This document shows, piece after piece, positions 45,932 through 54,936 of a stretch of DNA of 64,000 nt. The position numbers were made by a program, and so were the translations under genes. Under the pieces are notes generated by a model. The model saw nothing but the letters and a program-made list of their open reading frames with translations, did no database searches and had not been told where the DNA came from. How positions within the stretch are numbered: position 1 is the stretch's first letter; every line of letters starts with the position of its first letter. Source of the DNA: Micromonospora andamanensis (GTDB taxonomy: Bacteria; Actinomycetota; Actinomycetes; Mycobacteriales; Micromonosporaceae); NCBI RefSeq assembly GCF_016863495.1, contig NZ_BOOZ01000014.1, forward strand, positions 124,001-188,000. Direction: 5' to 3'.

Positions 45932-46909
45932 TCAGCGTGAGGCGAGCAACCCGGCGGTGGCCAGTGACTGCCACAGTTCGTCGGGTACCGTCCCGGCCGA
46001 CCGCCGTACCGTTTCTGCCATCTGTGTTCCGTTGCGGACACCTACCACTGTCGAGACCACGGCCGGGTGGCGGCGGACGAAGGCCAGCGCCGCCTGCGGC
46101 AGGGTGACCCCGTGTGCGTCGCACACCTCGGCCATCCGTCGCGCCCGCTCGATCAACTCCGGCGGGGCCTGCTGGTAGTTGTAGAACGTGTCGGCCGGCG
46201 GGCGGTCCCGCGACAGCAGTCCCGAGTTGTAGACCCCCGCGATCACCACACCCACTCCCCGACTCTCCGCGAGCGGCAGCAGGTCGTCGACCGCGCCCTG
46301 TTCGAGCAGGGTGTACCGACCGGCGCACATCATCACGTCCACGTCGGTCTCCCGGACGAACCGGGCGAGCATCGCCGACTGGTTCATGCCGGCCCCGATC
46401 GCACCCACGACGCCCTGGTCCCGCAACTCGACGAGGGCGGGCACCGCCTCCCCGGCAGCCTGCTCCCAGTGATCGTCAGGGTCGTGCAAATAGGCGATGT
46501 CGATCCGGTCGAGGCCGGTGCGCTCCAGGCTGGCCTCGATGCAACGGCGTACCCCGTCCCGGCTGAAGTCCCACACCCGGCGGTGGTCCGCGGGCACGTC
46601 GAACCCCTCAGAGTCGCGCAGGTGCGCGTCCTGCGGCGACGGCACCAGCAGTCGTCCGACCTTCGTCGACACCACGTACTCGTCGCGTGGTCGGTGCCGT
46701 AGCGCGCGGCCCAGGCGACGTTCGGACAGCCCGAGGCCGTAGTGCGGCGCGGTGTCGAAGTACCGCACCCCCGCCGCCCAGGCGGTGTCCACTGCGGCGA
46801 CGAACTCCTCGTCAGTGGTGACCCGGTACAGGTTGCCGCCCTGGGCCGCGCCGAGACCCAGCTCGGTGAGGCGGATCGCCGGACGGCGCGGCAGTACGTG
46901 TGTCCTCAC
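45932..46909 (-). CDS. Aldo/keto reductase, D-threo-aldose/L-fucose 1-dehydrogenase type
   Basis: 325 residues from a GTG that overlaps the lactonase-type gene stop (GTGA) and has GGAGG upstream. The AKR barrel has the catalytic D and Y in YFDTAPHYGLGLSERRLGRAL, Lys in VVSTKVGRLLVP and His in DIAYLHDPDDHWEQ. The sequence around the catalytic Tyr and the long insertion after TKVGR follow the L-fucose/D-galactose/pyridoxal dehydrogenase branch, which oxidises aldoses at C1 to lactones using NAD(P). As last gene of the operon it would perform the first step of sugar oxidation. Confidence 0.85.
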   Translation of the reverse strand: MRTHVLPRRPAIRLTELGLGAAQGGNLYRVTTDEEFVAAVDTAWAAGVRYFDTAPHYGLGLSERRLGRALRHRPRDEYVVSTKVGRLLVPSPQDAHLRDSEGFDVPADHRRVWDFSRDGVRRCIEASLERTGLDRIDIAYLHDPDDHWEQAAGEAVPALVELRDQGVVGAIGAGMNQSAMLARFVRETDVDVMMCAGRYTLLEQGAVDDLLPLAESRGVGVVIAGVYNSGLLSRDRPPADTFYNYQQAPPELIERARRMAEVCDAHGVTLPQAALAFVRRHPAVVSTVVGVRNGTQMAETVRRSAGTVPDELWQSLATAGLLASR

Positions 46910-47781
46910 GAAGCCTCCAGTCGGTAGTGACGCCGGGCGGTGTCCGCAGAGACCGCCGCGCGGTCGGTCGGGTCGAGATCCGCCAGCAGCTCCGTGACCG
47001 TCTCGATCCAGCGCGGGTACGAGGTGGCCAGCAGGCTCACCGGCCAGTCCGAGCCGAACATTAGCCGGTGCGGTCCGAACACGGCGAGGGCGTGGTCGAC
47101 GGCGGGTCGGAGATCCTCCACCGTCCAGGGTGACCGGGGCACCTCGGTCGTCAGGCCGGACACCTTCGCCGTCGTGTTCGGCGCTTCGGCGAGTGCCCGC
47201 AGGCCCCGCCGCCACTCGTCGAAGTCCGGAGTGCCCAGCGCGGGCTTGCCGAGATGGTCGAGGACGAACCGTACCTCCGGCAGGTGATGCGCCAGCCGAG
47301 CGGCCATCGGCAGTTGGTGCTGCCGGACCAGCAGGTCGAAGACCAGGCCGGCGGCGCCCACCGCGGCGATGCCCCGGCGGACGTCCGGGCGGTCGAGGTA
47401 GGCCGGGTCGGTCTCGCTCTGCACGAGATGACGGATGCCGACCAGGTGCTGCCCGCCAGGGCCGGCGCGCAGCCGGTCGAGGCGGTCGGCGATGTCGTCG
47501 GCGGTCAGGTCCACCCAGCCGACGACACCGCTGACCAGAGCGTCGGCGGCGGCGACCCGCAGCAGGTCCACTGTCTCCCGCACCGAGGCGATGGACTGCA
47601 CGACGACTGTGGCGGTGACGCCCGCCGCCCGGGCCAGCGGGGCCAGGTCGACGAGTTCGAAGTCGGCGTCGATGGCCGCCATGGTCACCGGGTCGATCCA
47701 CGGCTGCGGGTGTCGTGCGCGGACCCACAGGTGGTGGTGGGCGTCGACGATGTCTGCCGCTCCGGGCGGTGCGTCGGTCAT
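46906..47781 (-). CDS. Amidohydrolase, probable sugar-acid lactonase (L-fuconolactonase-like)
   Basis: 291 residues from the ATG at 47781, which overlaps the SDR stop as ATGA; an earlier in-frame ATG at 47793 is less likely. The amidohydrolase-2 barrel shows VDAHHHLWVRARHPQPWI at the N-terminus, GIRHLVQSE, LDHLGKPALG and FGSDWPVSL with the terminal Asp. These, especially the HHHLW and HPQPWI block, are those of L-fucono-1,5-lactonases and 4-sulfomuconolactonases. Hydrolyses the aldonolactone made by the neighbouring reductase; inferred. Confidence 0.82.
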   Translation of the reverse strand: MTDAPPGAADIVDAHHHLWVRARHPQPWIDPVTMAAIDADFELVDLAPLARAAGVTATVVVQSIASVRETVDLLRVAAADALVSGVVGWVDLTADDIADRLDRLRAGPGGQHLVGIRHLVQSETDPAYLDRPDVRRGIAAVGAAGLVFDLLVRQHQLPMAARLAHHLPEVRFVLDHLGKPALGTPDFDEWRRGLRALAEAPNTTAKVSGLTTEVPRSPWTVEDLRPAVDHALAVFGPHRLMFGSDWPVSLLATSYPRWIETVTELLADLDPTDRAAVSADTARRHYRLEAS

Positions 47782-48539
47782 CGGCCCAGCCATCCCCCGT
47801 CGACCGGCAGCACGATCCCGTTGACGTAGTCGGAGGCCGCCGAGGCCAGGAACACGGTGGCGCCGCCGAGGTCACCGGCGACACCCCACCTCCCGGCCGG
47901 GATCCGGGCGAGGATCGCCTGGTCGCGGTCCGGGTCCTCGCGCAGCGCCCGGGTGTTGTCGGTGGCGATGTAGCCGGGGGCGATGGCGTTGACGTTCACC
48001 CCGTGGGCCGCCCACTCGTTCGCCAGCGCCTTGGTGAGCCCGGCCACGCCCGACTTCGACGCGGCATACCCGGGCACCGTGATGCCACCCTGGAAACTGA
48101 GCAGGGACGCGGTGAAGATGATCTTCCCTTGGCCGCGCTCGACCATCGTCCGACCGATCTCCCGACTCAGCACGAACTGGCTGTTCAGGTTGACCTCGAT
48201 CACGTGGTCCCAGAGCTCGTCGGGGTGCTCCACGGCCGGGGCGCGGGCGATGGTGCCGCCATTGTTGACCAGGATGTCGATCGGCCCGAGCGCGATCAGA
48301 TCACTGGCCAGCCGGCGGACGGCCGCCCGGTCGGCGAGATCGGCGCGCAGCGCGGTAAACTGCCGGCCGGCGGCGCGTACCCGGCGTCCCACCTCGCTCT
48401 CCTCCGGTTCGAGGTTCGCGGAGACGCCGACGATGTCGGCACCGGCCACGGCCAGCGCCTCGGCCATGGCCAGGCCGATGCCGCGCCGGGCACCTGTCAC
48501 CACAGCGGTCCGTCCGGACAGGTCGAACAGCTTCGTCAC
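47778..48539 (-). CDS. SDR dehydrogenase (KduD/2-keto-3-deoxy-sugar-acid dehydrogenase-like)
   Basis: 253 residues from a GTG that overlaps the upstream ADH stop. Motifs: TGARRGIG, NNGGTIARAPAVEHPDELWDHVIEVNLNSQF, catalytic Ser in FTASLLSFQGG, and Y-x3-K in GYAASKSGVAGLTKALANEW, PVDGGWLGR at the C-terminus. The N-N-G-G-T-I-x-R-x-P-A segment is characteristic of KduD-like enzymes. In oxidative deoxy-sugar pathways this class oxidises the 2-keto-3-deoxy acid formed by the dehydratase. Confidence 0.85.
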   Translation of the reverse strand: MTKLFDLSGRTAVVTGARRGIGLAMAEALAVAGADIVGVSANLEPEESEVGRRVRAAGRQFTALRADLADRAAVRRLASDLIALGPIDILVNNGGTIARAPAVEHPDELWDHVIEVNLNSQFVLSREIGRTMVERGQGKIIFTASLLSFQGGITVPGYAASKSGVAGLTKALANEWAAHGVNVNAIAPGYIATDNTRALREDPDRDQAILARIPAGRWGVAGDLGGATVFLASAASDYVNGIVLPVDGGWLGR

Positions 48540-49561
48540 CTGTCGCCCTCCCGCCAGTCGAGCAGCACCTTCATCACACCGCCACCCTCCAGTGCGGTGA
48601 ACGCCTCGGTCGCCGCCTCGGGCGGCTCGATCCGGGAGATCAGCTGCCGGACCGGGATCGCGCCGGAGGCGACCAGCCGGATCGCCTCCACCATGTCGTC
48701 CCGCTGGTAGAGGCGGGCGCCGAGCAGTTCCAACTCGCGCCAGAAGAACCGGTGCAGGTTGACCTCTCGCGGCCGGGGATGGATCGCCACCATCACCAGT
48801 CGTCCCCTGGCGGCCAGCACCTCGACCGCCGTGCCGACACCCGCCGCGGCGCCGGAGACCTCGAAGGCCACGTCCGCGCCCGCACCGTCGGTACGGTCGG
48901 CCACGAACGCCGCCACGTCGACCGCGCCCGGGTCGACGGCCTCGATGCCGACCTCGCCGGCCACGGCTCGCCGCGCCGGGTCCGGCTCGACGAGCAGGAC
49001 CCGTGCGCCACGGCCCTGGGCGACGGTGCCGATGAGCACCCCGATCGGCCCGCCACCGACCACGACCACGTGATCGCCGGAGGCCACCTGCCCGCGACGC
49101 ACGTCGTGCACGGCGACGGCCACCGGCTCGACGAGTGCTCCCTGGTCGAGCGGCAACTCCTCGGGCAGCGGCAGGACCAGTTCCGCCGGCACGTTCCAGG
49201 ACGACTGCATCGCACCCGGCGAGTCGATGCCGAGGAAGTTCATGGCGTGGCAGATGTGCGAGTGGCCGCGCTGACAGGCGGCACACCTGCCGCACCATCT
49301 GGTCGGCAGCACCGTCACCGGCTGGCCGACGGACCAGCCCGTGACGTCCTCGCCCAGCGCCGCGATCCGCCCGGACATCTCGTGCCCGATGATCGCGTCA
49401 GCACCTACCCGGGAGTCCATGTCCCCGTGGTAGATGTGCAGGTCGGTGCCGCAGATCCCGGTGTAGGCCACCGAGATCCGCACCTCGCCGCGCCCGGGTG
49501 CCGCAGGCACACGTTCCTCGACTCCGAGGTGTCGTGCACCCCGGTAGACCACTGCCTTCAT
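48536..49561 (-). CDS. Zinc-dependent alcohol dehydrogenase (threonine/polyol dehydrogenase family)
   Basis: 341 residues. Catalytic zinc ligands are in GICGTDLHIYHGDMD (C about 37), GHEMSGRIAALG (H, E) and later E in LVEPVAVAVHDVRRG. Structural-zinc cysteines occur in WCGRCAACQRGHSHIC. The cofactor motif is VVVVGGGPIGVLIG, and the acidic residue ending strand beta-2 (LLVEPDPARR) suggests NAD. Oxidises a secondary alcohol of the imported sugar or of a pathway intermediate. It is separated by 56 bases from the upstream dehydratase gene and overlaps the SDR gene. Confidence 0.9.
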   Translation of the reverse strand: MKAVVYRGARHLGVEERVPAAPGRGEVRISVAYTGICGTDLHIYHGDMDSRVGADAIIGHEMSGRIAALGEDVTGWSVGQPVTVLPTRWCGRCAACQRGHSHICHAMNFLGIDSPGAMQSSWNVPAELVLPLPEELPLDQGALVEPVAVAVHDVRRGQVASGDHVVVVGGGPIGVLIGTVAQGRGARVLLVEPDPARRAVAGEVGIEAVDPGAVDVAAFVADRTDGAGADVAFEVSGAAAGVGTAVEVLAARGRLVMVAIHPRPREVNLHRFFWRELELLGARLYQRDDMVEAIRLVASGAIPVRQLISRIEPPEAATEAFTALEGGGVMKVLLDWREGDR

Positions 49562-49617
49562 CGATCCTCCGTATCAACAACCGTCAGCCGCCCTGCCGCG
49601 ACCAGCCGTCGGTTTGT

Positions 49618-50856
49618 TCAGTGACGTCCGCTCGGCGACACCTGGTTGCTGTTGTGTGCCGGTGTGGCAACCCGCGCCAGCGGGAAGCCGGCGGCGGTGG
49701 GTACCACGTCGTCCGTCGCGGCCAGCAGCCGCCGCCCGGCCTGCTCCGGCCGGACGTTCGGTCCGTCGACCGCCGGTGCCTCCGAGTGCCCTTCCACCGT
49801 CCCGATCCGCTGTTCGTCGAGGGTCAGGCCGAGTCCGGGCGAGTCGCCCAGGACGAAGGCACCGTCCTCGACGTGCAGGTCGACGGAGACACCGACAGGT
49901 GACCAGAGGTTCTGCAACTCGCTGGTCAGGTGGTTCGGCACCGAGGTGGCCGCGTGCAGCAGCCCGAGCGGGCTGTTGCCGATCGGGCTGACCGGCAGGT
50001 CGTAGGCGTGCGCCAGGGCGGACACCCGGAGGAAGTGGGTGACTCCCCACACCGCGGACGTCTGGACGACGTCCACCGCGCCGGCACCGATCAGCGGACG
50101 GAACTGCTCAAGACCTGTGAGGTTCTCCCCGGTGGCGACGGAGGCGCGCACGCCCCGGCCGACGGCGGCGAGCCCTTCGGCGTCCCAGCGCCGAACCGGC
50201 TCCTCGATCCAGATGAGGTCGAGGGTGCGTTCGAGTTCGCACACGTGCCGCACGGCCTGCTTGCGGGTCCACGCCTCGTTGACGTCAAGCATCAGGCCGG
50301 GCCGGAGTCCGTGACCGGCCTCGGCCAGAACCTCCCGGACCAGGTGCAGCCGGTGTCGGTCCTGCTCGATGTCGAGGCCGCCCTTGAGCTTCGCCGCCCG
50401 CAGCCCGTGCGCGGCATAGCGGGTGTACGCCGCGACGAGTTCGTCGTCGGTGAGGCCGATGTCAAGGCCGGAGGCGTACGCCGGAACCCGTCGGTCACGT
50501 CCGCCCAGCAACCGCCACAGCGGCTGTCCGGCGGCCTGCGCCTTGATGTCCCAGAGTGCGGTGTCGAGCGCGCCGATGGTGCCGAACACCGGGCCCGCGT
50601 GACCGGCCTTGAAGGTGTGCCGCAACATGCGGTCGTAGAGCGTGGTCACCGCGCGGGGGTCCTCCCCGTCGATGGCCGCGAAGATCCGCTCGATCTCGAC
50701 CTGCGGGCCGATGCCGACGCCCGAGAGCCCCTCGTCGGTCTCCACGACGACGATCGGCACCGGGACGTTGCCGTTGGCGATGACGCCGTTGGCGTCGCCG
50801 ACTGGGCGCCCCCATTCCTGGATCGTGGTGAGCGTCCGATATCCGGTGATGCGCAT
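49618..50856 (-). CDS. Enolase-superfamily sugar-acid dehydratase (mandelate racemase group)
   Basis: 412 residues. The N-terminal capping domain is followed by the barrel with KxK-type base in AAKLKGG, metal ligands D in LMLDVNEAW, E in IWIEEPVRRWD and E in ATGENLTG. The mandelate-racemase His-Asp base is not obvious: the position after the third ligand reads QTSAVWG and PIGNSPLG, lacking the H found in MR-type enzymes. The protein likely dehydrates an aldonate to a 2-keto-3-deoxy acid, but the active-site differences leave the substrate open. Its tail of about 40 residues is longer than usual. One base separates it from the permease gene. Confidence 0.8.
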   Translation of the reverse strand: MRITGYRTLTTIQEWGRPVGDANGVIANGNVPVPIVVVETDEGLSGVGIGPQVEIERIFAAIDGEDPRAVTTLYDRMLRHTFKAGHAGPVFGTIGALDTALWDIKAQAAGQPLWRLLGGRDRRVPAYASGLDIGLTDDELVAAYTRYAAHGLRAAKLKGGLDIEQDRHRLHLVREVLAEAGHGLRPGLMLDVNEAWTRKQAVRHVCELERTLDLIWIEEPVRRWDAEGLAAVGRGVRASVATGENLTGLEQFRPLIGAGAVDVVQTSAVWGVTHFLRVSALAHAYDLPVSPIGNSPLGLLHAATSVPNHLTSELQNLWSPVGVSVDLHVEDGAFVLGDSPGLGLTLDEQRIGTVEGHSEAPAVDGPNVRPEQAGRRLLAATDDVVPTAAGFPLARVATPAHNSNQVSPSGRH

Positions 50857-50857
50857 T

Positions 50858-51685
50858 TCAGCCCTTCGTGGAGCCGGCGGCGACGCCGTCGGCGATCTGG
50901 CGCTGGAGGAAGAGGTAGACCACCAGGACCGGTATTGCGGCGATCAGCACCCCTGAGGCGAAGGTCGGGATGTCGTCGGAGTACTGCCCGCGCAGCGAGG
51001 TCACGCCGACCATGAGCGTGCGATGGTCCGCCGACGGCATCATCACCAGCGACATCAGCACGTCGTTCCAGCAGAACAGCGCGTTGAGGATGCCTACCGA
51101 CAACAGGGCCGGGGTGCCCAGGGGCAGCATGATCCGGCGGTACACGCCGTACACGCTGTTGCCGTCGATCCGGGCCGCGTCGATGACCTCCCGCGGGATG
51201 GTCTTGTAGTAGCTCGTCATCAGGAAGACGGTGAAGGGCAGGAACTGGGCCACGAAGACCAGGATCAGACCGGGGTACGTGTCGATGAGGGCGGTGTCGG
51301 CCATGATCCGGGCGAGCGGAACCATGATCACCTGGAACGGTACGAAGAGTCCGGCGAGGCAGCCCAGGAAGAGCGCCGAGGAACCACGGAAGCGCAGCTG
51401 GCTCAGGGCGAAGCCGGCCATCGACCCGAACAACAGCAGCAGGACGACCGACGACGTCACCACGATCAGGGAGTTGACGAAGTACCGGTCCATGCCCACG
51501 CTGTTCCAGGCCGTGCTGATGTTGTCCCAGCGCAGGGCGTCGGTCAGGGAGAACCGGTCGAGGATGTAGTCGCGACGGGTCTTCATCGCCACGTTGGCGA
51601 TGAACAGCAGCGGGTAGATCGTCGCCAGCGCGAGCAGCGACATCGGGATGGCCAGCAGCCACCGGCTCAGCCGTACGCGGGACAT
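50858..51685 (-). CDS. Sugar ABC permease, MalG type
   Basis: 275 residues with six helices and the EAA loop DAARIDGNSVYGVYRRIMLPLGTPAL (about 168-193). Overlaps the stop of the other permease by one base (TGATG). CUT1-family importer component; the ATPase is not encoded here and is probably a shared MsiK-like protein, as is usual in actinomycetes. Confidence 0.93.
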   Translation of the reverse strand: MSRVRLSRWLLAIPMSLLALATIYPLLFIANVAMKTRRDYILDRFSLTDALRWDNISTAWNSVGMDRYFVNSLIVVTSSVVLLLLFGSMAGFALSQLRFRGSSALFLGCLAGLFVPFQVIMVPLARIMADTALIDTYPGLILVFVAQFLPFTVFLMTSYYKTIPREVIDAARIDGNSVYGVYRRIMLPLGTPALLSVGILNALFCWNDVLMSLVMMPSADHRTLMVGVTSLRGQYSDDIPTFASGVLIAAIPVLVVYLFLQRQIADGVAAGSTKG

Positions 51686-52665
51686 CAGTCCTCCCCTCCC
51701 GCCCGCCGGAGCAGCTTCACCTGCAGCAGCCCCACGACGAGCATGATCACGAAGAGCACCGTCGACGCGGCCGAGGCGAGGGCGGGCCTGTTCATCTGGC
51801 CCTGCTGGATCCAGATGTAGTACTCCGGAAGGTAGGTGGACCCCTCGGGTCCGCCGCTTGTCATCACGTAGAGCAGGCCGAACATCGAGGTGAGCATCCC
51901 GACCATGGTGGTCACGGCGACGAAGGCGATGGTGCGGGACAGGCCCGGAATGATCACGTGCCGGATGACCTGGGGCAGTGAGGCGCCGTCCACCCGGGCC
52001 GCGTCCAGCAGTGCCGCGTCCAGGGTGGCGAATCCGGCCAGGAACACCACGAGCGCCATGCCGAAGGTCGCCCAGATATGTACGCCGACCACCACGAACA
52101 TCGCGACGCCGGGTTTCCCGAGCCAGTCAACCGGGCTGATGCCGGCCGCCTCCAGCCCGGCGTTCACGGGGCCGTCAAAGGCGAGCAGCAGATTGAAGAT
52201 CGCCCCGACGATGACAGGTGAGAGCACTGCCGGGAAGAAGTAGACGCTGCGGTAGAAGCGGTGTCCGGGCACCCGCAGGTAGATGAAGGTCGCGAGCAGC
52301 CCGGGAATCGCCACCGCGACCGGAAGCAGCAGCACCAGCAGCCCGACGTTGCTCAGTGCGGTCCGGAACAGCGGGTCGTCGAGGAGTTCGAGGTAGTTGT
52401 CGAGACCGACAGTCGTACCGTTGCGCTCTCCGTCCCCGGTGAAGGAGAAGTTGACGCCGAGCAGCAACGGGTACAGCCGCAGCACCACGATGATCAGGAT
52501 CGCGGGTGCGACCAGAACGTAGGGGGCGAAGCGCTCGGCGCGTGAGCCGCGGCGGACGGGCCGTGGCCCGGCACCACGGCGACGGCCCGCAGATCCGGCC
52601 GGCGCCCCGTCGGTCCGTCCGGCGGGAACCGGACGGACCGACGGCTGTGCGTTTCCGATCGGCAC
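51685..52665 (-). CDS. Sugar ABC permease, MalF/UgpA type
   Basis: 326 residues from a GTG 4 bases after the binding-protein gene. A basic N-terminal tail of about 40 residues precedes six helices; the EAA loop is DAARVDGASLPQVIRHVIIPGLSRT. Partner of the MalG-type permease downstream. Confidence 0.92.
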   Translation of the reverse strand: MPIGNAQPSVRPVPAGRTDGAPAGSAGRRRGAGPRPVRRGSRAERFAPYVLVAPAILIIVVLRLYPLLLGVNFSFTGDGERNGTTVGLDNYLELLDDPLFRTALSNVGLLVLLLPVAVAIPGLLATFIYLRVPGHRFYRSVYFFPAVLSPVIVGAIFNLLLAFDGPVNAGLEAAGISPVDWLGKPGVAMFVVVGVHIWATFGMALVVFLAGFATLDAALLDAARVDGASLPQVIRHVIIPGLSRTIAFVAVTTMVGMLTSMFGLLYVMTSGGPEGSTYLPEYYIWIQQGQMNRPALASAASTVLFVIMLVVGLLQVKLLRRAGGED

Positions 52666-52669
52666 GAAA

Positions 52670-53938
52670 TCAGCCCGCCTGGTCGGAAGCGCCCAGCTGC
52701 TTCACCGCCTCGTCGACGCTTATCGAGCCGCTGAGCAGCTGCTGGGCGATCCGTCCCATCAGATCCAAGGTCTTCGAGGAGAGCGCCACGTGCAGCGCGG
52801 GCTTGCCGTTCTTGAGCTGGGAGACGATCGTGGCGGCGGCCGGGCCGGCCTGTGACACGTCGATAGTGGTGTCCGACGCGATCGCGCCGGCGTCGGCGTA
52901 GAAGGCGTTGAGCGCGTCGGTCGAGGTGAGCGATCGCACCAGATCAGCGGCGACCTTGGGATCCTTTGTCCACTTGGCCACCGCGTAGCCGATGCCGCCG
53001 TCGTAGGCCAGGCTCGGCGTGGTGCCGGCGGTGACGACCGGAGCGCTCATCACACCGAGCTTGTCGGGCGTGAGGAACTCGTTGAAGTCCTTCCAGTGCC
53101 CCACGTCCGACATCAGGCCGATGACGTGCGCGGCCTTGGCGGACTGGAAGAGCGCGAAGGCGTCGTTGAACATCGCTGTCGAGTTGGCGCCCTCGTTGTT
53201 CAGACCGGCGTCGCCGGCCTCCTTCCAGAGCTGGAAGATCCGCTTCACGTTCGGCGAGTTCCAGTCGCGCTTGCCCGCGATCCAGTCGTCGTACTCCTGG
53301 GCGGTGAGAATGGCGGAGCCCAGGGCCGACATCCAGAACTGGATTCCGGCGCCTTCCTTGTTACCGAGGGCGAAGCACTTGGCCCCCGCCTTGGCGATGG
53401 CGGCGCAGTCGGCGAGGAACTTGTCCCAGGTCGTGGCAGGGCTTGCCGGATCGAGTCCGGCCTTCTCGTACAGTGCCTTGTTGTAGTAGATGGGGTGGCC
53501 CTGCAACGTCACCGGGCCGGCGTAGGTCTTGCCGTCCTTGGCGAAGGCGTCCCAACCGGCGAGCCGCTGCTTGTCCTCGGCCACGTACTCGTCGAGCGGC
53601 ACCAGCGCGTCGACCCGGTCGCGGATCTGGCCGCCGCCGTTGAACAGCATCACGTCCGGGCCCTTGCCGGACTGGATGGCCGCGCCGAGCAGGGTGTAGT
53701 ACTGGTCGAACGGCTGCGCGACGAACTCCAGCGTCACGTCCGGGTGCTTCTTGGCGAAGTCGGCCTTGGCCTTCTCGATGTATGGTCCGGCGGAAGGTTC
53801 ACCGGACTTCCAGTCCCACACCACCAGCTTGTCGGTCGAGCCACCGGAGGAAGAGGAGCCGGTGTCGCTGGCACTTCCACAGCCTGCCGTCGCCAGGCCC
53901 ACAACGAGGACGGCTGACCACAATGCTCGTTGTTTCAT
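52670..53938 (-). CDS. Sugar-binding lipoprotein of a CUT1 ABC importer
   Basis: 422 residues. Lipobox TAGC at about 18-21, Ser/Gly linker, then an extracellular solute-binding family 1 domain (KADFAKKHPDVTLEFVAQPFDQYYTLLGAAIQSGKGPDVMLFNGGGQIRDRVDALVPLD). First gene of the eight-gene operon. A GntR-type site is 65 bases before the start. Confidence 0.93.
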   Translation of the reverse strand: MKQRALWSAVLVVGLATAGCGSASDTGSSSSGGSTDKLVVWDWKSGEPSAGPYIEKAKADFAKKHPDVTLEFVAQPFDQYYTLLGAAIQSGKGPDVMLFNGGGQIRDRVDALVPLDEYVAEDKQRLAGWDAFAKDGKTYAGPVTLQGHPIYYNKALYEKAGLDPASPATTWDKFLADCAAIAKAGAKCFALGNKEGAGIQFWMSALGSAILTAQEYDDWIAGKRDWNSPNVKRIFQLWKEAGDAGLNNEGANSTAMFNDAFALFQSAKAAHVIGLMSDVGHWKDFNEFLTPDKLGVMSAPVVTAGTTPSLAYDGGIGYAVAKWTKDPKVAADLVRSLTSTDALNAFYADAGAIASDTTIDVSQAGPAAATIVSQLKNGKPALHVALSSKTLDLMGRIAQQLLSGSISVDEAVKQLGASDQAG

Positions 53939-54002
53939 AGTTGTTCACCTCTGAGGGGAGTGGCTGACGGCCTGCCGCAGCCAACGTGATCAAGAACGTA
54001 AC

Positions 54003-54021
54003 TCGTATGACGTATGACGTC
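54003..54021. promoter_or_regulatory. GntR operator in the gntR/sugar-operon divergent gap
   Basis: TCGTATGACGTATGACGTC. It contains two overlapping CGTATGACGT units and the FadR-type T-x-G-T-N3-A-C-x-T/A pattern. It lies 65 bases before the importer operon and 60 before gntR, so it can control both. The reverse complement recurs at 56570-56588 with one mismatch. Confidence 0.75.
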
Positions 54022-54080
54022 AACACTCGGTCGTACACTGACCTGTACGTCGTGGCACGACGAGCCAATCGGAGGGGGAC

Positions 54081-54851
54081 ATGACGCCATCGCAGGAGAC
54101 GGCCCTGGAAAAGCTGGCCGCCCCGGCCTGGCCGCGCCGCCCCACAAACCTCGCCACGGCCGTCACCGCCGAGTTGGTGGAACGCATCGTCCGGGGGGTG
54201 CACCCGTCCGGCACGGCGCTGCCCCCCGAGCCGGTGCTGTGCGAGACCTTCTCCGTCAGCCGGACAGTGGTCCGGGAGGCGGTCAAGATCCTTCAGGAGA
54301 AGGGGCTGGTGCAGGTCCGTCAGGGTGCCGGCACCATGGTCACCCCGCAGTCGATGTGGGACATGCTCGACGAACTCGTCCTCGGGGCCACCATCGCCGA
54401 GGACGACAGCCTTTCCATCCTCGACGACGTGGTGGTGACCCGGCGGCTGCTGGAGTCCGACATGGCACACGTCGCCGCCCGGATCGCCGATGAGGAGACC
54501 GTGGACCGCCTGCGCGCCCTGGTCGACCGGATGGACGAGCTCGTCGGCGACACCGTCGCCTACCACGAACTCGACCGGGCCTTCCACGACACCGTCATGC
54601 AGGCGTCCGGGAACCGCATCGCTCGTGGCGTCGTGCGGGGGCTGGAGAGTCAGGTCGTGAATACGGCGCGGTACACCGGCCGCACCGAGCGGTCGCTCTG
54701 CGTCGCCTCCAACCGGGGACACCGACGTGTCTACGAGATGATCGCCGCCCACGACCCGGAGGGGGCCGCGGCGGCGATGTTCACCCACATCACCGAGGCC
54801 TGGCTGGTGCGGCGCAGCGGCCCGGGCAAGCCGGACCGCCTGCAACGCTGA
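54081..54851 (+). CDS. GntR-family regulator, FadR/FCD subgroup
   Basis: 256 residues from an ATG with GGAGGGGGAC upstream. Winged helix at about 30-100 (LVERIVRGVHPSGTALPPEPVLCETFSVSRTVVREAVKILQEKGLVQVRQGAGTMV). All-helical FCD ligand domain at about 110-240, with metal-ligand candidates D/H in YHELDRAFHDTVMQASGN and the later His residues in SNRGHRRVYEMIAAHDPEGA. Divergent from the sugar operon; members usually repress sugar-acid catabolic genes until an acid intermediate binds. Confidence 0.92.
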   Translation: MTPSQETALEKLAAPAWPRRPTNLATAVTAELVERIVRGVHPSGTALPPEPVLCETFSVSRTVVREAVKILQEKGLVQVRQGAGTMVTPQSMWDMLDELVLGATIAEDDSLSILDDVVVTRRLLESDMAHVAARIADEETVDRLRALVDRMDELVGDTVAYHELDRAFHDTVMQASGNRIARGVVRGLESQVVNTARYTGRTERSLCVASNRGHRRVYEMIAAHDPEGAAAAMFTHITEAWLVRRSGPGKPDRLQR

Positions 54852-54877
54852 CCCGGGACACGACGGGCCGGCGGGCC

Positions 54878-54911
54878 CGGCCTCCTGGCTCCCACTGCCG
54901 CCAGGAGGCCG
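54878..54911. terminator. Bidirectional terminator between gntR and the esterase gene
   Basis: 12-bp perfect stem CGGCCTCCTGGC / GCCAGGAGGCCG with a 10-base loop between convergent genes. Confidence 0.75.
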
Positions 54912-54936
54912 AGACCCGCCGTCGCGCTCGGCCCGG

